Positions 1-8,937 of a stretch of 64,000 nt of DNA are shown piece by piece. The DNA is taken from positions 26,990 through 90,989 of the forward strand of contig JAATFG010000065.1 of NCBI GenBank assembly GCA_015655355.1, given 5' to 3'. The DNA is from Lysobacterales bacterium (GTDB lineage Bacteria > Pseudomonadota > Gammaproteobacteria > Xanthomonadales > Xanthomonadaceae). A program made the position numbers and the translations under genes. Every line of letters begins with the position of its first letter. Position 1 is the first letter of the stretch. The notes under the pieces are model-generated. The model did not search any database. It was not told the origin of the DNA and was given only the letters and a program-made list of their open reading frames with translations.

Positions 1-490
1 TCAGCGTGATCAGCCAGATCGTGCCGAAGGTGACGTGCAGGCCGTGGGTGCCGACGAGGGTGAAGAACGAACTCAGGAACGCGCTGCGATCCGGGCCGGC
101 GCCTTCGAGGGTCAGGTGGCGGAACTCGCTGATTTCGAGGAACAGGAACGCCGCGCCGAACAGGCCGGTGATGGCCAGCCAGCCGAGCACGCCGTTCTTC
201 TTGCCGGCCTGCATCTGGATCATCGCGAAGCCGTAGGTGATCGAGCTCAGCAGCAGGAACGTGGTGTTGAGCGCGACCGTCGGCAGCTCGAACAACTGCG
301 CGCCGGACGGGCCGGCGGCGTAGTTGCGGCCGAGCACGCCGTAGGCGGCGAACAGCATCGCGAAGATCAGGCAGTCGCTCATCAGGTAGAACCAGAACCC
401 GAGCAGGGTGCCGTTCTCCGGATGGTGCTTGCCCTTGAGGTCGTAATACTCCGGCGCGGCGCCGGTTTGGGTCAGGGTTGCCTCAGACAT
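1..490 (-). CDS. cyoC: Cytochrome bo3 quinol oxidase subunit III (partial, runs off left edge)
   Basis: Cofactor-free inner-membrane subunit III of the proton-pumping haem-copper quinol oxidase. About 163 N-terminal residues are visible; the family is usually about 200-210. Recognisable stretches are [13 protein letters not shown] in the first membrane helix, [10 protein letters not shown], and THGLHVTFG near the cut. The ATG overlaps the 3' end of cyoB by eight bases (ATGTCTGA), which points to translational coupling. cyoD and perhaps cyoE are expected beyond the window edge. Identity is secure from the context with cyoB and cyoA; only the C-terminus is missing. Confidence 0.95.
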   Translation of the reverse strand, partial: MSEATLTQTGAAPEYYDLKGKHHPENGTLLGFWFYLMSDCLIFAMLFAAYGVLGRNYAAGPSGAQLFELPTVALNTTFLLLSSITYGFAMIQMQAGKKNGVLGWLAITGLFGAAFLFLEISEFRHLTLEGAGPDRSAFLSSFFTLVGTHGLHVTFGTIWLITL

Positions 491-2486
491 GCTGCACGCT
501 CGCCAGTTGTTGGGTACGCGCGGCTTCCACCGTGGCGACGTCGGTCGCCTTGATGTAGTACTCGCGGTCGTAGTTGAAGGTGTGGACGATGGCGCCGATC
601 ACCACGGCGGCGAAGCCGAGGATCGCCAGCCACCAGATGTGGAACACCATCGCCAGGCCGAACACGGTGGCGAAACCGGCGAGGACCATGCCGGCGGCGG
701 TGTTCTTCGGCATGTGGATGTCGATGAAGCCACTGGTCGGGCGCGCCACCTTCTTGCTCTTGATGTCCCACCACGCGTCGACGTCGTGCGCGACCGGGGT
801 GAAGGCGAAGTTGTACTGCGGCGGCGGCGAGCTGGTGCTCCACTCCAGCGTGCGCGCATCCCACGGGTCGCCGGAGACGTCGCGCAGCTCGTCACGCTTC
901 CAGATCGAGTACCCGATCTGGACGAGGAAGCAGGCGATGCCCAGCGCGATCAGGAACGCGCCGAACGCGGCGACGATGAAGTACGGCTGCAGGGTCAGGT
1001 CGTCGAAGTGGCTCTGGCGGCGGGTAATGCCCATCAGGCCGAGCACGTACAGCGGGGTGAACGCGAACCAGTAACCGGTCAGCCAGAACCAGAAGCTGGC
1101 CTTGCCCCAGCCGGCGTGCAGCTTGAAGCCGAACGCCTTCGGGAACCAGAAGTTGATGCCGGCGAACACGCCGAACACCACGCCGCCGATGATCACGTTG
1201 TGGAAGTGCGCGATCAGGAACAGCGAGTTGTGCAGGGCGAAGTCGGCCGGCGGCACCGCGAGCATCACGCCGGTCATGCCGCCGACGGTGAAGGTGCACA
1301 TGAAGCCGACGGTCCACAGCATCGCCGGCTCGAAGCGGACGCGGCCGCGATATATGGTGAACAGCCAGTTGAAGATCTTCGCGCCCGTCGGGATCGAGAT
1401 GATCATCGTGGTGATGCCGAAGAACGAGTTGACGCTGGCGCCGCTGCCCATGGTGAAGAAGTGGTGCAGCCACACCAGGTACGACAGGATGGTGATCGCG
1501 ACGGTGGCGTAGACCATCGAGGTGTAGCCGAACAGGCGCTTGCCGGCGTAGGCGGCGGTCACTTCGGAGAAGATGCCGAACGCCGGCAGGATCAGGATGT
1601 AGACCTCCGGGTGGCCCCAGATCCAGATCAGGTTCACGTACATCATGGCGCTGCCGCCCATGTCGTTCGTGAAGAAGTGGGTGCCGAGGTAGCGGTCCAT
1701 GGTCAGCAGCGCCAGCACCGCGGTCAGCACCGGGAACGACACCACGATCAGCACGTTGGTGCACAGCGCGGTCCAGGTGAACACCGGCATCTTCATCAGG
1801 CCCATGCCCGGCGCGCGCATCTTGATGATGGTGACCAGCAGGTTGATGCCCGAGAGCGTCGTACCGACGCCTGCGATCTGCAGCGACCAGATGTAGTAGT
1901 CGACGCCGGTGTCGGGCGAGAACTGCAGGCCCGACAGCGGCGCGTAGGCCAGCCAGCCGGTGCGGGCGAATTCGCCGACGAACAGCGAGGCCATCACCAG
2001 CACCGCGCCGCCGGCGGTCATCCAGAAGCTGAAGTTGTTGAGGAACGGGAACGATACGTCGCGCGCGCCGATCTGCAGCGGCACCACGTAGTTCATGAAG
2101 CCGGTGACGAACGGCATCGCGGCGAAGAAGATCATGATCACGCCGTGCGCGGTGAACACCTGGTCGAAGTGGTGCGGCGGCAGGAAGCCCGGGTTGTCGC
2201 CGAACGATGCCGCTTGTTGCGCGCGCATCATGATCGCGTCGGCGAAGCCGCGCAGGAACATGATCAGGCCCAGCACCATGTACATGATGCCGATCTTCTT
2301 GTGGTCGATGCTGGTGAACCACTCTTTCCAGAGGTAGCCCCACAGCTTGAAGTAGGTGATCGCGGCGACGACGGCGAGGCCGCCGAGCATGACGCCGATG
2401 AAGGTCATCATGACGATGGGTTCGTGCAGGAACAGCATCGAATCCAGGGTCAGGCGACCGAAGACGGGATTGTCGGGAGTAGTCAT
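483..2486 (-). CDS. cyoB: Cytochrome bo3 quinol oxidase subunit I
   Basis: Catalytic 667-residue subunit carrying low-spin haem b, the high-spin haem and CuB; it reduces O2 with electrons from ubiquinol and pumps protons across the inner membrane. All expected metal-ligand motifs are present: FTAHG (low-spin haem His), WGHPEVYI (CuB His with the cross-linked Tyr), WLHHFFT (two CuB His) and AHFHNV (haem ligands). Length is close to the E. coli protein (663). It is the second gene of the leftward cyoABC set, starts 24 bases after cyoA and overlaps cyoC. The quinol (not cytochrome c) type is inferred from the long N- and C-terminal extensions and from cyoA. Confidence 0.98.
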   Translation of the reverse strand: MTTPDNPVFGRLTLDSMLFLHEPIVMMTFIGVMLGGLAVVAAITYFKLWGYLWKEWFTSIDHKKIGIMYMVLGLIMFLRGFADAIMMRAQQAASFGDNPGFLPPHHFDQVFTAHGVIMIFFAAMPFVTGFMNYVVPLQIGARDVSFPFLNNFSFWMTAGGAVLVMASLFVGEFARTGWLAYAPLSGLQFSPDTGVDYYIWSLQIAGVGTTLSGINLLVTIIKMRAPGMGLMKMPVFTWTALCTNVLIVVSFPVLTAVLALLTMDRYLGTHFFTNDMGGSAMMYVNLIWIWGHPEVYILILPAFGIFSEVTAAYAGKRLFGYTSMVYATVAITILSYLVWLHHFFTMGSGASVNSFFGITTMIISIPTGAKIFNWLFTIYRGRVRFEPAMLWTVGFMCTFTVGGMTGVMLAVPPADFALHNSLFLIAHFHNVIIGGVVFGVFAGINFWFPKAFGFKLHAGWGKASFWFWLTGYWFAFTPLYVLGLMGITRRQSHFDDLTLQPYFIVAAFGAFLIALGIACFLVQIGYSIWKRDELRDVSGDPWDARTLEWSTSSPPPQYNFAFTPVAHDVDAWWDIKSKKVARPTSGFIDIHMPKNTAAGMVLAGFATVFGLAMVFHIWWLAILGFAAVVIGAIVHTFNYDREYYIKATDVATVEAARTQQLASVQHV

Positions 2487-2510
2487 TTCAGTTCCGGAAG
2501 GTGGAAACCG

Positions 2511-3593
2511 TTAGCGCCGCAGCACGGCGTGGTCGGCGCGCGCGGCATCGGTGGCCTTGGGCTTGCAGGTGGCGTTGGCGACGAAGTGGCGGCCGGTCGC
2601 GTCGCTGACCATGGCTTCCTGCTTCATGCCTTCATGTTCGCCGCCGGCGGCGTCGATCGAATGCACCTGCCACGAGCACATGCGGCTGGAATCGACGCAG
2701 TCGTTGACGATGGCATCGAACAGGCCGTTCTCGACGCTGGCGAAATGCTGCACCGGCTCCGGCTTGATGGTTTCCTCGTCGTACGGCGCCTGCGGGTTGG
2801 CCGGCGGCGGGTCGAGCCGGGCGATGAAGGTGGCGCGATCCAGCGAGGTGCCGTCGGCCTTGACCCTGGCGACCCACGCATCGAAGCCGGCGGCATCGAC
2901 GCCGTGCAGGACGAACTTCATGCCGTTGAAGTGCGCGCCGCTCAGGTTCGCGGAAAAGCCCTTGTAATCGCCGGTTTCGTTCAACACCGCGTGCAACTGG
3001 GTCTGCATGCCCGGCATCGCGTAGATCTGCCCGGCCAGCGCGGGGACGTAGAACGACTGCATGACGTTGGTCGAGGTGATGCGGAATTCGACCGGGGTGT
3101 CCACCGGCACGGCCAGTTCGTTGACCGAGGCGATGCCCAGCTCCGGGTAGACGAACAGCCATTGCTTGTTCAGCGCGGCCACGTCGACGATCAGCGGCTT
3201 GGTGCCGACCGGAACGGCCTTGCCTTCGGCCAGGCGGTCCAGCGAGCGGTACGGATCGAGCTTGTGGGTGGTGATCCAGGTGATCGTGCCGAGGGCGATG
3301 ATGATCAGCAGCGGCGCGGCCCAGATCACCAGTTCCAGCTTGGTGCTGTGGTGCCAGTCCGGGGCGTAGGTGGCCTTGCTGTTGCCTGCGCGGTAGTGCC
3401 AGGCGAAGAACAAGGACAGCAGGATCACCGGCACGATGATGATCATCATCAGCCAGAACGAGGTGACGATCAGGTCGCCTTCCTGCCTGGCGAGGTCGCC
3501 GGACGCATGGAGCAGGACGGTATTGCAGCCGGCCAGCGGCAGAACGGTGGCGGCGGCGAGCAGCCGGCGGCACCAGGTGGTTACGCGAGACAT
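2511..3593 (-). CDS. cyoA: Cytochrome bo3 quinol oxidase subunit II (lipoprotein)
   Basis: Subunit II, 360 residues (E. coli 315). It has an N-terminal lipoprotein signal ending LPLAGC with Cys23 as the predicted lipidated residue, then two membrane helices (about 40-65 and 90-110) and a periplasmic cupredoxin domain. The CuA ligand cysteines of cytochrome c oxidases are absent from the cupredoxin core, as expected for a quinol oxidase. The C-terminal about 80 residues contain Cys and charged stretches beyond the usual fold. The start at MSRVTTW is chosen because it gives a classic lipoprotein signal; the frame stays open upstream without a sensible N-terminus. First gene of the cyo operon. 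Confidence 0.95.
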   Translation of the reverse strand: MSRVTTWCRRLLAAATVLPLAGCNTVLLHASGDLARQEGDLIVTSFWLMMIIIVPVILLSLFFAWHYRAGNSKATYAPDWHHSTKLELVIWAAPLLIIIALGTITWITTHKLDPYRSLDRLAEGKAVPVGTKPLIVDVAALNKQWLFVYPELGIASVNELAVPVDTPVEFRITSTNVMQSFYVPALAGQIYAMPGMQTQLHAVLNETGDYKGFSANLSGAHFNGMKFVLHGVDAAGFDAWVARVKADGTSLDRATFIARLDPPPANPQAPYDEETIKPEPVQHFASVENGLFDAIVNDCVDSSRMCSWQVHSIDAAGGEHEGMKQEAMVSDATGRHFVANATCKPKATDAARADHAVLRR

Positions 3594-3853
3594 GGAAGAT
3601 TCCTGCGTTGCAAAGGGGGGACACCCCGGAAGCGGCGGGGGACACCCGCCACCGCGTATTTTATTGCACTCGCACATTCGGTTCGAGCCTTGGGACAATT
3701 TGCCCACTTCCGGACCCTTGCAAGGGGCCGCAGGCTGTGATGCCGGCCGCATTTTGCCTACTACCCTGGTCCAGTTGCAAAGCCCCCGCAAAAGGTGCAG
3801 CGTGAACGAACAGGACGCCGTACCTGATTCGAGATCCTCTGGAGGGCAGTGCG
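3594..3853. promoter_or_regulatory. Divergent promoter region between cyoA and the MHS transporter, with an 11-base direct repeat
   Basis: The 260-base spacer must hold the promoters of the leftward cyo operon and of the rightward transporter. An exact direct repeat GGGGGACACCC occurs at 3616-3626 and 3637-3647, 21 bases apart (two helical turns), close upstream of cyoA. The AT-richest stretch (about 3656-3668) may contain a leftward -10 element. No known operator was recognised. Confidence 0.4.
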
Positions 3854-5182
3854 ATGCCGGTTTCTTCTGCAGCAGTTGGCACATTGGACGAGCGCCGCAA
3901 GGTCGCCTCCGGCGACATCGCGGTCGGCGTGGTCATCGGCCGCGCCTCCGAATACTTCGATTTCTTCGTCTACGGCATCGCCTCGGTGCTGGTGTTCCCG
4001 CAGGTGTTTTTCCCCTTCGTGGACAAGCTGCACGGCATCCTCTACGCCTTCACGGTGTTCCCGCTGGCCTTCATCGCCCGCCCGATCGGCACCATCGCCA
4101 GCATGTGGGTGCAGCGCCGCTGGGGCCGCGGCACCAAGCTGACCGCGGCGATGTTCCTGATCGGCACCTGCACCGCCGGCATCGCCTTCCTGCCCGGCTA
4201 CGAGACGCTCGGCAGCACCGCGATCGTGCTGCTGGCGCTGTTCCGCTTCGGCCAGGGCCTCGCGCTCGGCGGTTCGTGGGACGGCCTGCCGTCGCTGCTG
4301 GCGATGAACGCGCCGAAGGGCAGGCGCAGCTGGTATTCGATGCTCGGCCAGCTCGGCGCGCCGATCGGTTTCATCGTTGCCGCCTCGCTGTTCGCCTACA
4401 TCCATTCGCAGGTGAATGCGGACGATTTCACCGATTGGGGCTGGCGCTTCCCGTTCTATTGCGCGTTCGCGATCAACGTGGTCGCGCTGTTCGCGCGCTT
4501 GAGCCTGGTGCTCAACGAAGAATACGAAGAGGAACTGGGCCGCAACGACTTGCAGCCGGTGTCGGTGGCCAACCTCGTGCGAGCCAAGGGTCGCTATCTG
4601 CTGATCGGCGCGTTCACCGCGCTGGCCAGCTATGCGCTGTTCCACATCGTCACCATCTTCCCGATCTCGTGGATACTTCTGTATACCGATCAGGAAATCG
4701 GCGAATTCCTGTGGCTGCAGGTGTTCGGCGCGTTCCTGGCGATGGGTGCGGTGGTGGTATCCGGCCTGATCGCCGACCAACTCGGCCGCACCAAGACCCT
4801 CGCCGGGCTGGCGCTGGCGATCGCCGCGTACAGCGGCTTCGCGCCGCAGCTGCTCGCCGCCGGCCAGCGCGGGCAGGACGTGTTCGTGCTGCTCGGCTTC
4901 ATCCTGCTCGGCCTGAGCTACGGCCAGGCGGCCGGCGCGACCAACGCCAACTTCGGCAGCACCTATCGCTACACCGGTGCGGCGCTCACGTCCGACTTGG
5001 CGTGGCTGATCGGCGCGGCCTTCGCACCCTTGGTCGCGCTGAGCCTGGTTTCGCATCTGGGCCTGACCTATGTCGGCCTGTACCTGTTGTCCGGCGCGGC
5101 CGGCACGTTGATCGCGCTTGGCGTCAACCGCTACCTGCGCGAGAAGAAGAAGACCACGAACGGCAACGGCACCGCTGTCTGA
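3854..5182 (+). CDS. MFS transporter, metabolite:H+ symporter (MHS) type
   Basis: A 442-residue, roughly twelve-helix major facilitator protein. The N-terminal signature ASEYFDFFVYG resembles the SFEWYDFF(L/I)YG motif of the MHS family (citrate, ketoglutarate, proline/betaine, shikimate symporters); FRFGQGLALGGSW matches the family motif RLxQGLALGGEW, and RRWGRGTK fits the loop 2-3 motif. A GGAGGG Shine-Dalgarno lies at 3841-3846 before the ATG. It is divergent from cyo and followed by a strong terminator, so it is probably monocistronic. The substrate cannot be read from sequence; a small carboxylate is plausible. Confidence 0.85.
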   Translation: MPVSSAAVGTLDERRKVASGDIAVGVVIGRASEYFDFFVYGIASVLVFPQVFFPFVDKLHGILYAFTVFPLAFIARPIGTIASMWVQRRWGRGTKLTAAMFLIGTCTAGIAFLPGYETLGSTAIVLLALFRFGQGLALGGSWDGLPSLLAMNAPKGRRSWYSMLGQLGAPIGFIVAASLFAYIHSQVNADDFTDWGWRFPFYCAFAINVVALFARLSLVLNEEYEEELGRNDLQPVSVANLVRAKGRYLLIGAFTALASYALFHIVTIFPISWILLYTDQEIGEFLWLQVFGAFLAMGAVVVSGLIADQLGRTKTLAGLALAIAAYSGFAPQLLAAGQRGQDVFVLLGFILLGLSYGQAAGATNANFGSTYRYTGAALTSDLAWLIGAAFAPLVALSLVSHLGLTYVGLYLLSGAAGTLIALGVNRYLREKKKTTNGNGTAV

Positions 5183-5202
5183 TGCCGCTTTGTCAAAATG
5201 AG

Positions 5203-5239
5203 CCGGAGTAGAATTCTTCGGAATTCGCTCCGGTTTTTT
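5203..5239 (+). terminator. Rho-independent terminator with UUCG loop
   Basis: The stem pairs CCGGAG (5203-5208) with CTCCGG (5228-5233) and GAATTC (5211-5216) with GAATTC (5221-5226), has a TTCG tetraloop at 5217-5220, and is followed by six T (5234-5239). It ends the transporter transcript but lies only seven bases before the next gene's ATG. Confidence 0.9.
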
Positions 5240-5246
5240 GTTGCCC

Positions 5247-5906
5247 ATGAATTTCCCCTACAAAGCGGTCCTGTTCGATCTCGACGGCACCTTGATCGAC
5301 AGCGCGCCCGACATCGCCGAGGCGGCCAACCGCGCATTGGAAGACCGGAAATTGCCGCGGTTTCCCGAAGCCACGGTGCGCGGCTGGATCGGCGAGGGCG
5401 CGCGCAAACTGATCGAATCCGCCTTCGCCGCCGCCGGCAGTGACGCCGACATCGACGCAGTGATGCCCGGCTTCATGCGCCACTACGCCGACACCTTGCT
5501 GCTGCACGCACGCGTCTATGCCGGCGTACCCGAGGCGCTGGCCGCCTTGCACGCGCAGGGCATCAAGCTTGCCGTGTGCACCAACAAGCCGGCGCGTTTC
5601 GTCGAACCGCTGCTGCAGGCACGCGGGCTGGATGCGTGGATTTCCGCTTTCCTTGGTGGCGATTCGCTGCCCGAACGAAAACCTGATGCGACGCCTTTGT
5701 TGCATTTGGCGAAAGTGCTGGGCGTTCCTGTTTCCGAGTGCCTCATGGTCGGCGATTCGCAGACCGACGCACTGGCCGCGCACAACGCCGGCATGGACCT
5801 GGTGCTGGTCGACTACGGCTACGCGCGCGGCTTCGACCTGCATTCGGCGCATGCGCGCGCCGTCGTCGGCGATCTGCGCCGGCTTCTGGACGCGCCCTTC
5901 TGCTAG
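5247..5906 (+). CDS. gph: Phosphoglycolate phosphatase-like HAD hydrolase
   Basis: A 219-residue haloacid dehalogenase-family phosphatase that dephosphorylates 2-phosphoglycolate or similar small phosphate esters. HAD motif I is FDLDGTLID near residue 10, motif II is CTNKP, motif III is the Lys of PERKPDATP, and motif IV is MVGDSQTD. An alpha-helical cap domain lies between motifs I and II (subclass I). The ATG is chosen because it begins the typical MNFPYKAVLFDLDG N-terminus; in-frame TTG codons at 5238 and 5241 fall inside or against the upstream terminator. No Shine-Dalgarno is seen, so translation could be leaderless or weak. Exact substrate is inferred from family. Confidence 0.85.
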   Translation: MNFPYKAVLFDLDGTLIDSAPDIAEAANRALEDRKLPRFPEATVRGWIGEGARKLIESAFAAAGSDADIDAVMPGFMRHYADTLLLHARVYAGVPEALAALHAQGIKLAVCTNKPARFVEPLLQARGLDAWISAFLGGDSLPERKPDATPLLHLAKVLGVPVSECLMVGDSQTDALAAHNAGMDLVLVDYGYARGFDLHSAHARAVVGDLRRLLDAPFC

Positions 5907-5924
5907 ACTTGACCCACTTCAAGG

Positions 5925-6125
5925 TGAGCTGCGGACCTTCGTCCAAGGCTTGAAACGGGAAGCCGGTGCGTCCGCTTGCATGCGCAAGCCGATCATTCCG
6001 GCGCTGCCCCCGCAACGGTAAGCGCGCGATGCCTCCGCAACCGCCACTGTGCATTCGCATGGGAAGGCGCGAAGGCCGAAGCCGACAGGCTTTCAGCACG
6101 CAAGCCCGGAGACCGGCCTCGGAGC
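5925..6125 (+). promoter_or_regulatory. Cobalamin riboswitch upstream of btuB
   Basis: Conserved B12-box elements occur in the right order: GGGAAGCCGGTGC at about 5957, GCTGCCCCCGCAACGGTAA at about 6003, GCCACTG near 6043, ATGGGAAGGCG at about 6059, and CAAGCCCGGAGACCGGCC ending near 6118. This is the core of the cobalamin (adenosylcobalamin) aptamer. About 130 bases separate it from the btuB ATG and include CTCC-rich stretches that could mask the GGAGAG ribosome site, consistent with translational control, but I cannot fold it to confirm. Expected effect: B12 binding shuts off uptake genes. Confidence 0.93.
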
Positions 6126-6254
6126 TCGTGGTTGCGATGCGGCGGGCATGGCGGCGGGCGACGAACCGCGCTCCGCTTCGTTCTCCTGCACATTTTCTCC
6201 GCGCGTGGCCTTCATCGACCGCAACGCGCACGGGGTCGTGCGCACGGAGAGAAC

Positions 6255-8141
6255 ATGTTTCATCGCAATCGCCACCCCGCGCCGCGCGCGCGCCGTTTTC
6301 ACCCACGCGCGCATGCACTTGCCTGCGCCATCGCCGCGTTGCTGCCGTTGGCGGCGCATGCCGCCGATGACAGCGACACGGCGGACACGCTCGACGGCAT
6401 CGTCGTCACCGCCTCGCGCCAGCCGACGCGCATCGACCAGGTGCTGAGCGACATCACCGTGATTTCGCGCGACGAAATCGAAGCCAACATCGGCGCCACC
6501 GTTTCCGATCTGCTGTCACGCCAACCCGGCATCCAGATGGCGCGCAACGGCGGGCCCGGCACCGCGACCAGCTTCTTCGTGCGCGGCACCAATTCGCCGC
6601 AGACCAAGGTGCTGGTCGACGGCGTGGCGATCAACTCGCTGGACGCGTCCGGCTCGGCGCTGCCGAACATCGCGCTGGCCGACGTCGACCACATCGAGAT
6701 CGTGCGCGGCCCGGCGTCCACGCTGTACGGTGCCGACGCGATCGGCGGCGTGATCCAGATCTTCACCAGGCAGGGCGAACAGGGCGTGCACGCCGACGGC
6801 TTCGCCGGCATCGGCACGCGCGGCACCTCGCAGGCGAACGCGGGCGTGTCCGCCGGCGGCGAGCACTGGCGCCTGCGCGTCGGCGCCAACCATCAGTACA
6901 GCGACGGCATTTCCTCGCTGGAAAAATCGCAGGTGACCGGCCACGACCGCGACGACGACGCGTACCGCAACAACGGCGGCGACGTGGCGTTCTCGGTGTT
7001 GCCGGCGCAAGGCCACGAGATCGGCGTGAACTGGCGCGAAAACAAGGGCTACGCCGCCTACGACGACGGCTACGATCCGACCGACAACAACCACGAACTG
7101 TTCCTGCAATCGCAATGGCAGGCGTTCGCGCGCGACCAGTTCACCTCGAACTGGCACAGCACCGTGCAATACGGCGAAGCGCGCGAGGACCAGCATGATT
7201 TCGACAATTACGGCGGCGGCCGCATCAGCACCACCAACAAGCAGGCGAGCTGGCAGAACGACATCGACCTGCCGCTAGGCCGCCTGCTGCTGGCAGCGGA
7301 ATACCTCGACCAGGAAGGCGAGGATTACGGCCCGCTGGATTCGATGCACATCGATTCGCTGCTCGCCGGCTGGAATGCGCACCTGGGCGCGTCGAGCTGG
7401 CAGCTCAACGTGCGCAACGACGACCACTCCACCTTCGGCGACAAGAACACCTTCGGCCTTGCCTACGGCTATCAATTCACGTCGCACTGGCGCGTGCAGG
7501 CCAGCTACGGCAGCGCGTTCAAGGCGCCGTCGCTGTACCAGTTGTACGCGCCGCTGTACGGCAACACCGCGTTGCGCCCGGAATTCGCCCACAACGGCGA
7601 ACTCGCGCTGCACTGGAACGATGGCGTGCAGGACGCGTCGATCACCGCGTACCGCAATCGCGTCAACGACATGATCGACTGGGTGGTCACCGATCCGGTC
7701 ACCTACGCCGGCCAATACGTCAACGTCAATCGCGCGCAGTTGCAGGGCGTGACCCTGGCCTACGGCCTGCGTTTCGATGCGTGGACGCTGGATGCTTCCT
7801 ACGATTACCTCGACGCGAAGGACGAGGACAGCGGCCTGCGCCTCGGCCGCCGCGCGCGCAACAGCGTCAAGGTATCCGGCGCGTATCACTGGAGCCGGTT
7901 CGAGCTGGGCGCGGAAGTGGTCAGCGCCGGTTCGCGCTTCGACACCAACACCGAGAACGACGCGGCCAACGCGCTCGGCGGCTACGCCCTCGTCAACCTG
8001 CACGCGGCGTGGAGGTTCAGCGATGCGCTGAGCCTGGAAGCGCGCGTGGACAACCTGTTCGACAAGGACTACGAACTGGCCAAGGGTTATTCGACGCCGG
8101 GCATCGGCGGCTTCCTCGGGTTGAGGTATGCGCCGCGTTGA
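6255..8141 (+). CDS. btuB: TonB-dependent vitamin B12 receptor
   Basis: Outer-membrane cobalamin receptor, 628 residues. A signal peptide ends near AHAADD (residue about 36), a TonB box-like segment is DGIVVTASRQ, a plug domain follows (RGTNSPQTKVLVDGV, RGPASTLYGADAIGG), then a 22-strand barrel with a C-terminal aromatic-rich strand (GFLGLRYAPR). Length is close to E. coli BtuB (614). The ATG at 6255 is preceded by GGAGAGAA and gives a signal sequence; the frame is open far upstream through the riboswitch, which is not coding. First gene of a five-gene operon under the preceding riboswitch. Confidence 0.95.
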   Translation: MFHRNRHPAPRARRFHPRAHALACAIAALLPLAAHAADDSDTADTLDGIVVTASRQPTRIDQVLSDITVISRDEIEANIGATVSDLLSRQPGIQMARNGGPGTATSFFVRGTNSPQTKVLVDGVAINSLDASGSALPNIALADVDHIEIVRGPASTLYGADAIGGVIQIFTRQGEQGVHADGFAGIGTRGTSQANAGVSAGGEHWRLRVGANHQYSDGISSLEKSQVTGHDRDDDAYRNNGGDVAFSVLPAQGHEIGVNWRENKGYAAYDDGYDPTDNNHELFLQSQWQAFARDQFTSNWHSTVQYGEAREDQHDFDNYGGGRISTTNKQASWQNDIDLPLGRLLLAAEYLDQEGEDYGPLDSMHIDSLLAGWNAHLGASSWQLNVRNDDHSTFGDKNTFGLAYGYQFTSHWRVQASYGSAFKAPSLYQLYAPLYGNTALRPEFAHNGELALHWNDGVQDASITAYRNRVNDMIDWVVTDPVTYAGQYVNVNRAQLQGVTLAYGLRFDAWTLDASYDYLDAKDEDSGLRLGRRARNSVKVSGAYHWSRFELGAEVVSAGSRFDTNTENDAANALGGYALVNLHAAWRFSDALSLEARVDNLFDKDYELAKGYSTPGIGGFLGLRYAPR

Positions 8142-8937
8142 TGCGCTCGCGCTGATGTTGTTCGCCGCTTGCGCCGCGCTGGCACAGGCGGCGTTCGCGT
8201 TGCCGGTTGAAGTTCCGAAGCGCGCGGCTCCACGACGCATCGTCTCGCTGGATTTGTGCACCGACTGGTTGTTGCTCGATTACGCGCCGCGCACGCAAGT
8301 CGCGGCGCTGTCGCCGATGCGCGAGCGCTGGCACACCGACGACCTGGGGCCCCACGACTGGCCGACCCACGACGGCAGCCTCGAACGCATCCTGATGTTG
8401 AAGCCCGACCTGGTCATCACCGGCCAATACAACGCGATCGTGCTGCGCGAACGGATGAAGGAACTCGGCGTGCGCGTCGAAGTGCTGCCGCTGCCGACGC
8501 GGCTGGATGAAGTCGACGCTTACGAAAAACGTTTTCTCGAATTGATCGGCCAGCCGGCCTCGCGCGCCAGCGCCGCGCTTCCTGCGAGCGATGCGCACCA
8601 CGGCCAGCGCCTGCTGATGCTCGGCGACAACGGCATCGGCATGGGTGCCGGCACGCTGGAGGACGACGTGCTGCGCCGCGCCGGCTGGACGAACTATCTG
8701 CAAAGTGAGGGCCGGGTGTCGCTGGACATGGAAAAACTCGTCACCGACAAACCCGATGCGGTGCTGTGGTCGTCGCCTTCCAGCCCGGCGCTGGCCAATC
8801 GCTTCGCCGAGCAGCCGGTGCTCAAGCGCGCGATACCGGCGTCGCGCTGGCTGAAGACCGATACCTGGCGCTGGCAATGCCCGGGACCCTGGACGTGGGA
8901 CTTGGTCAGGCAATTGCGCGATGGAGTCTCGCAATGA
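8128..8937 (+). CDS. btuF: Periplasmic cobalamin-binding protein of ABC importer (BtuF-like)
   Basis: A 269-residue periplasmic substrate-binding protein of the TroA/BtuF helical-backbone class. The signal peptide ends near QAAFA (about residue 23). RIVSLDLCTDWLLLDY starts the first lobe; LKPDLVITGQY and KPDAVLWSS are the paired lobe motifs of this fold. It overlaps the btuB 3' end by 14 bases and overlaps btuC by the ATGA motif, so the operon is tightly coupled. It delivers cobalamin captured by BtuB to BtuCD. Assignment to B12 and not to haem or siderophore rests on the riboswitch and btuB context. Confidence 0.88.
   Translation: MRRVDALALMLFAACAALAQAAFALPVEVPKRAAPRRIVSLDLCTDWLLLDYAPRTQVAALSPMRERWHTDDLGPHDWPTHDGSLERILMLKPDLVITGQYNAIVLRERMKELGVRVEVLPLPTRLDEVDAYEKRFLELIGQPASRASAALPASDAHHGQRLLMLGDNGIGMGAGTLEDDVLRRAGWTNYLQSEGRVSLDMEKLVTDKPDAVLWSSPSSPALANRFAEQPVLKRAIPASRWLKTDTWRWQCPGPWTWDLVRQLRDGVSQ

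Noticed and set aside
489..3740. Very long rightward open frame opposite cyoBA
   Set aside because: It is rich in Arg/His/Glu/Val repeats, has no family resemblance and lies wholly opposite secure cyo genes; a GC-bias shadow.
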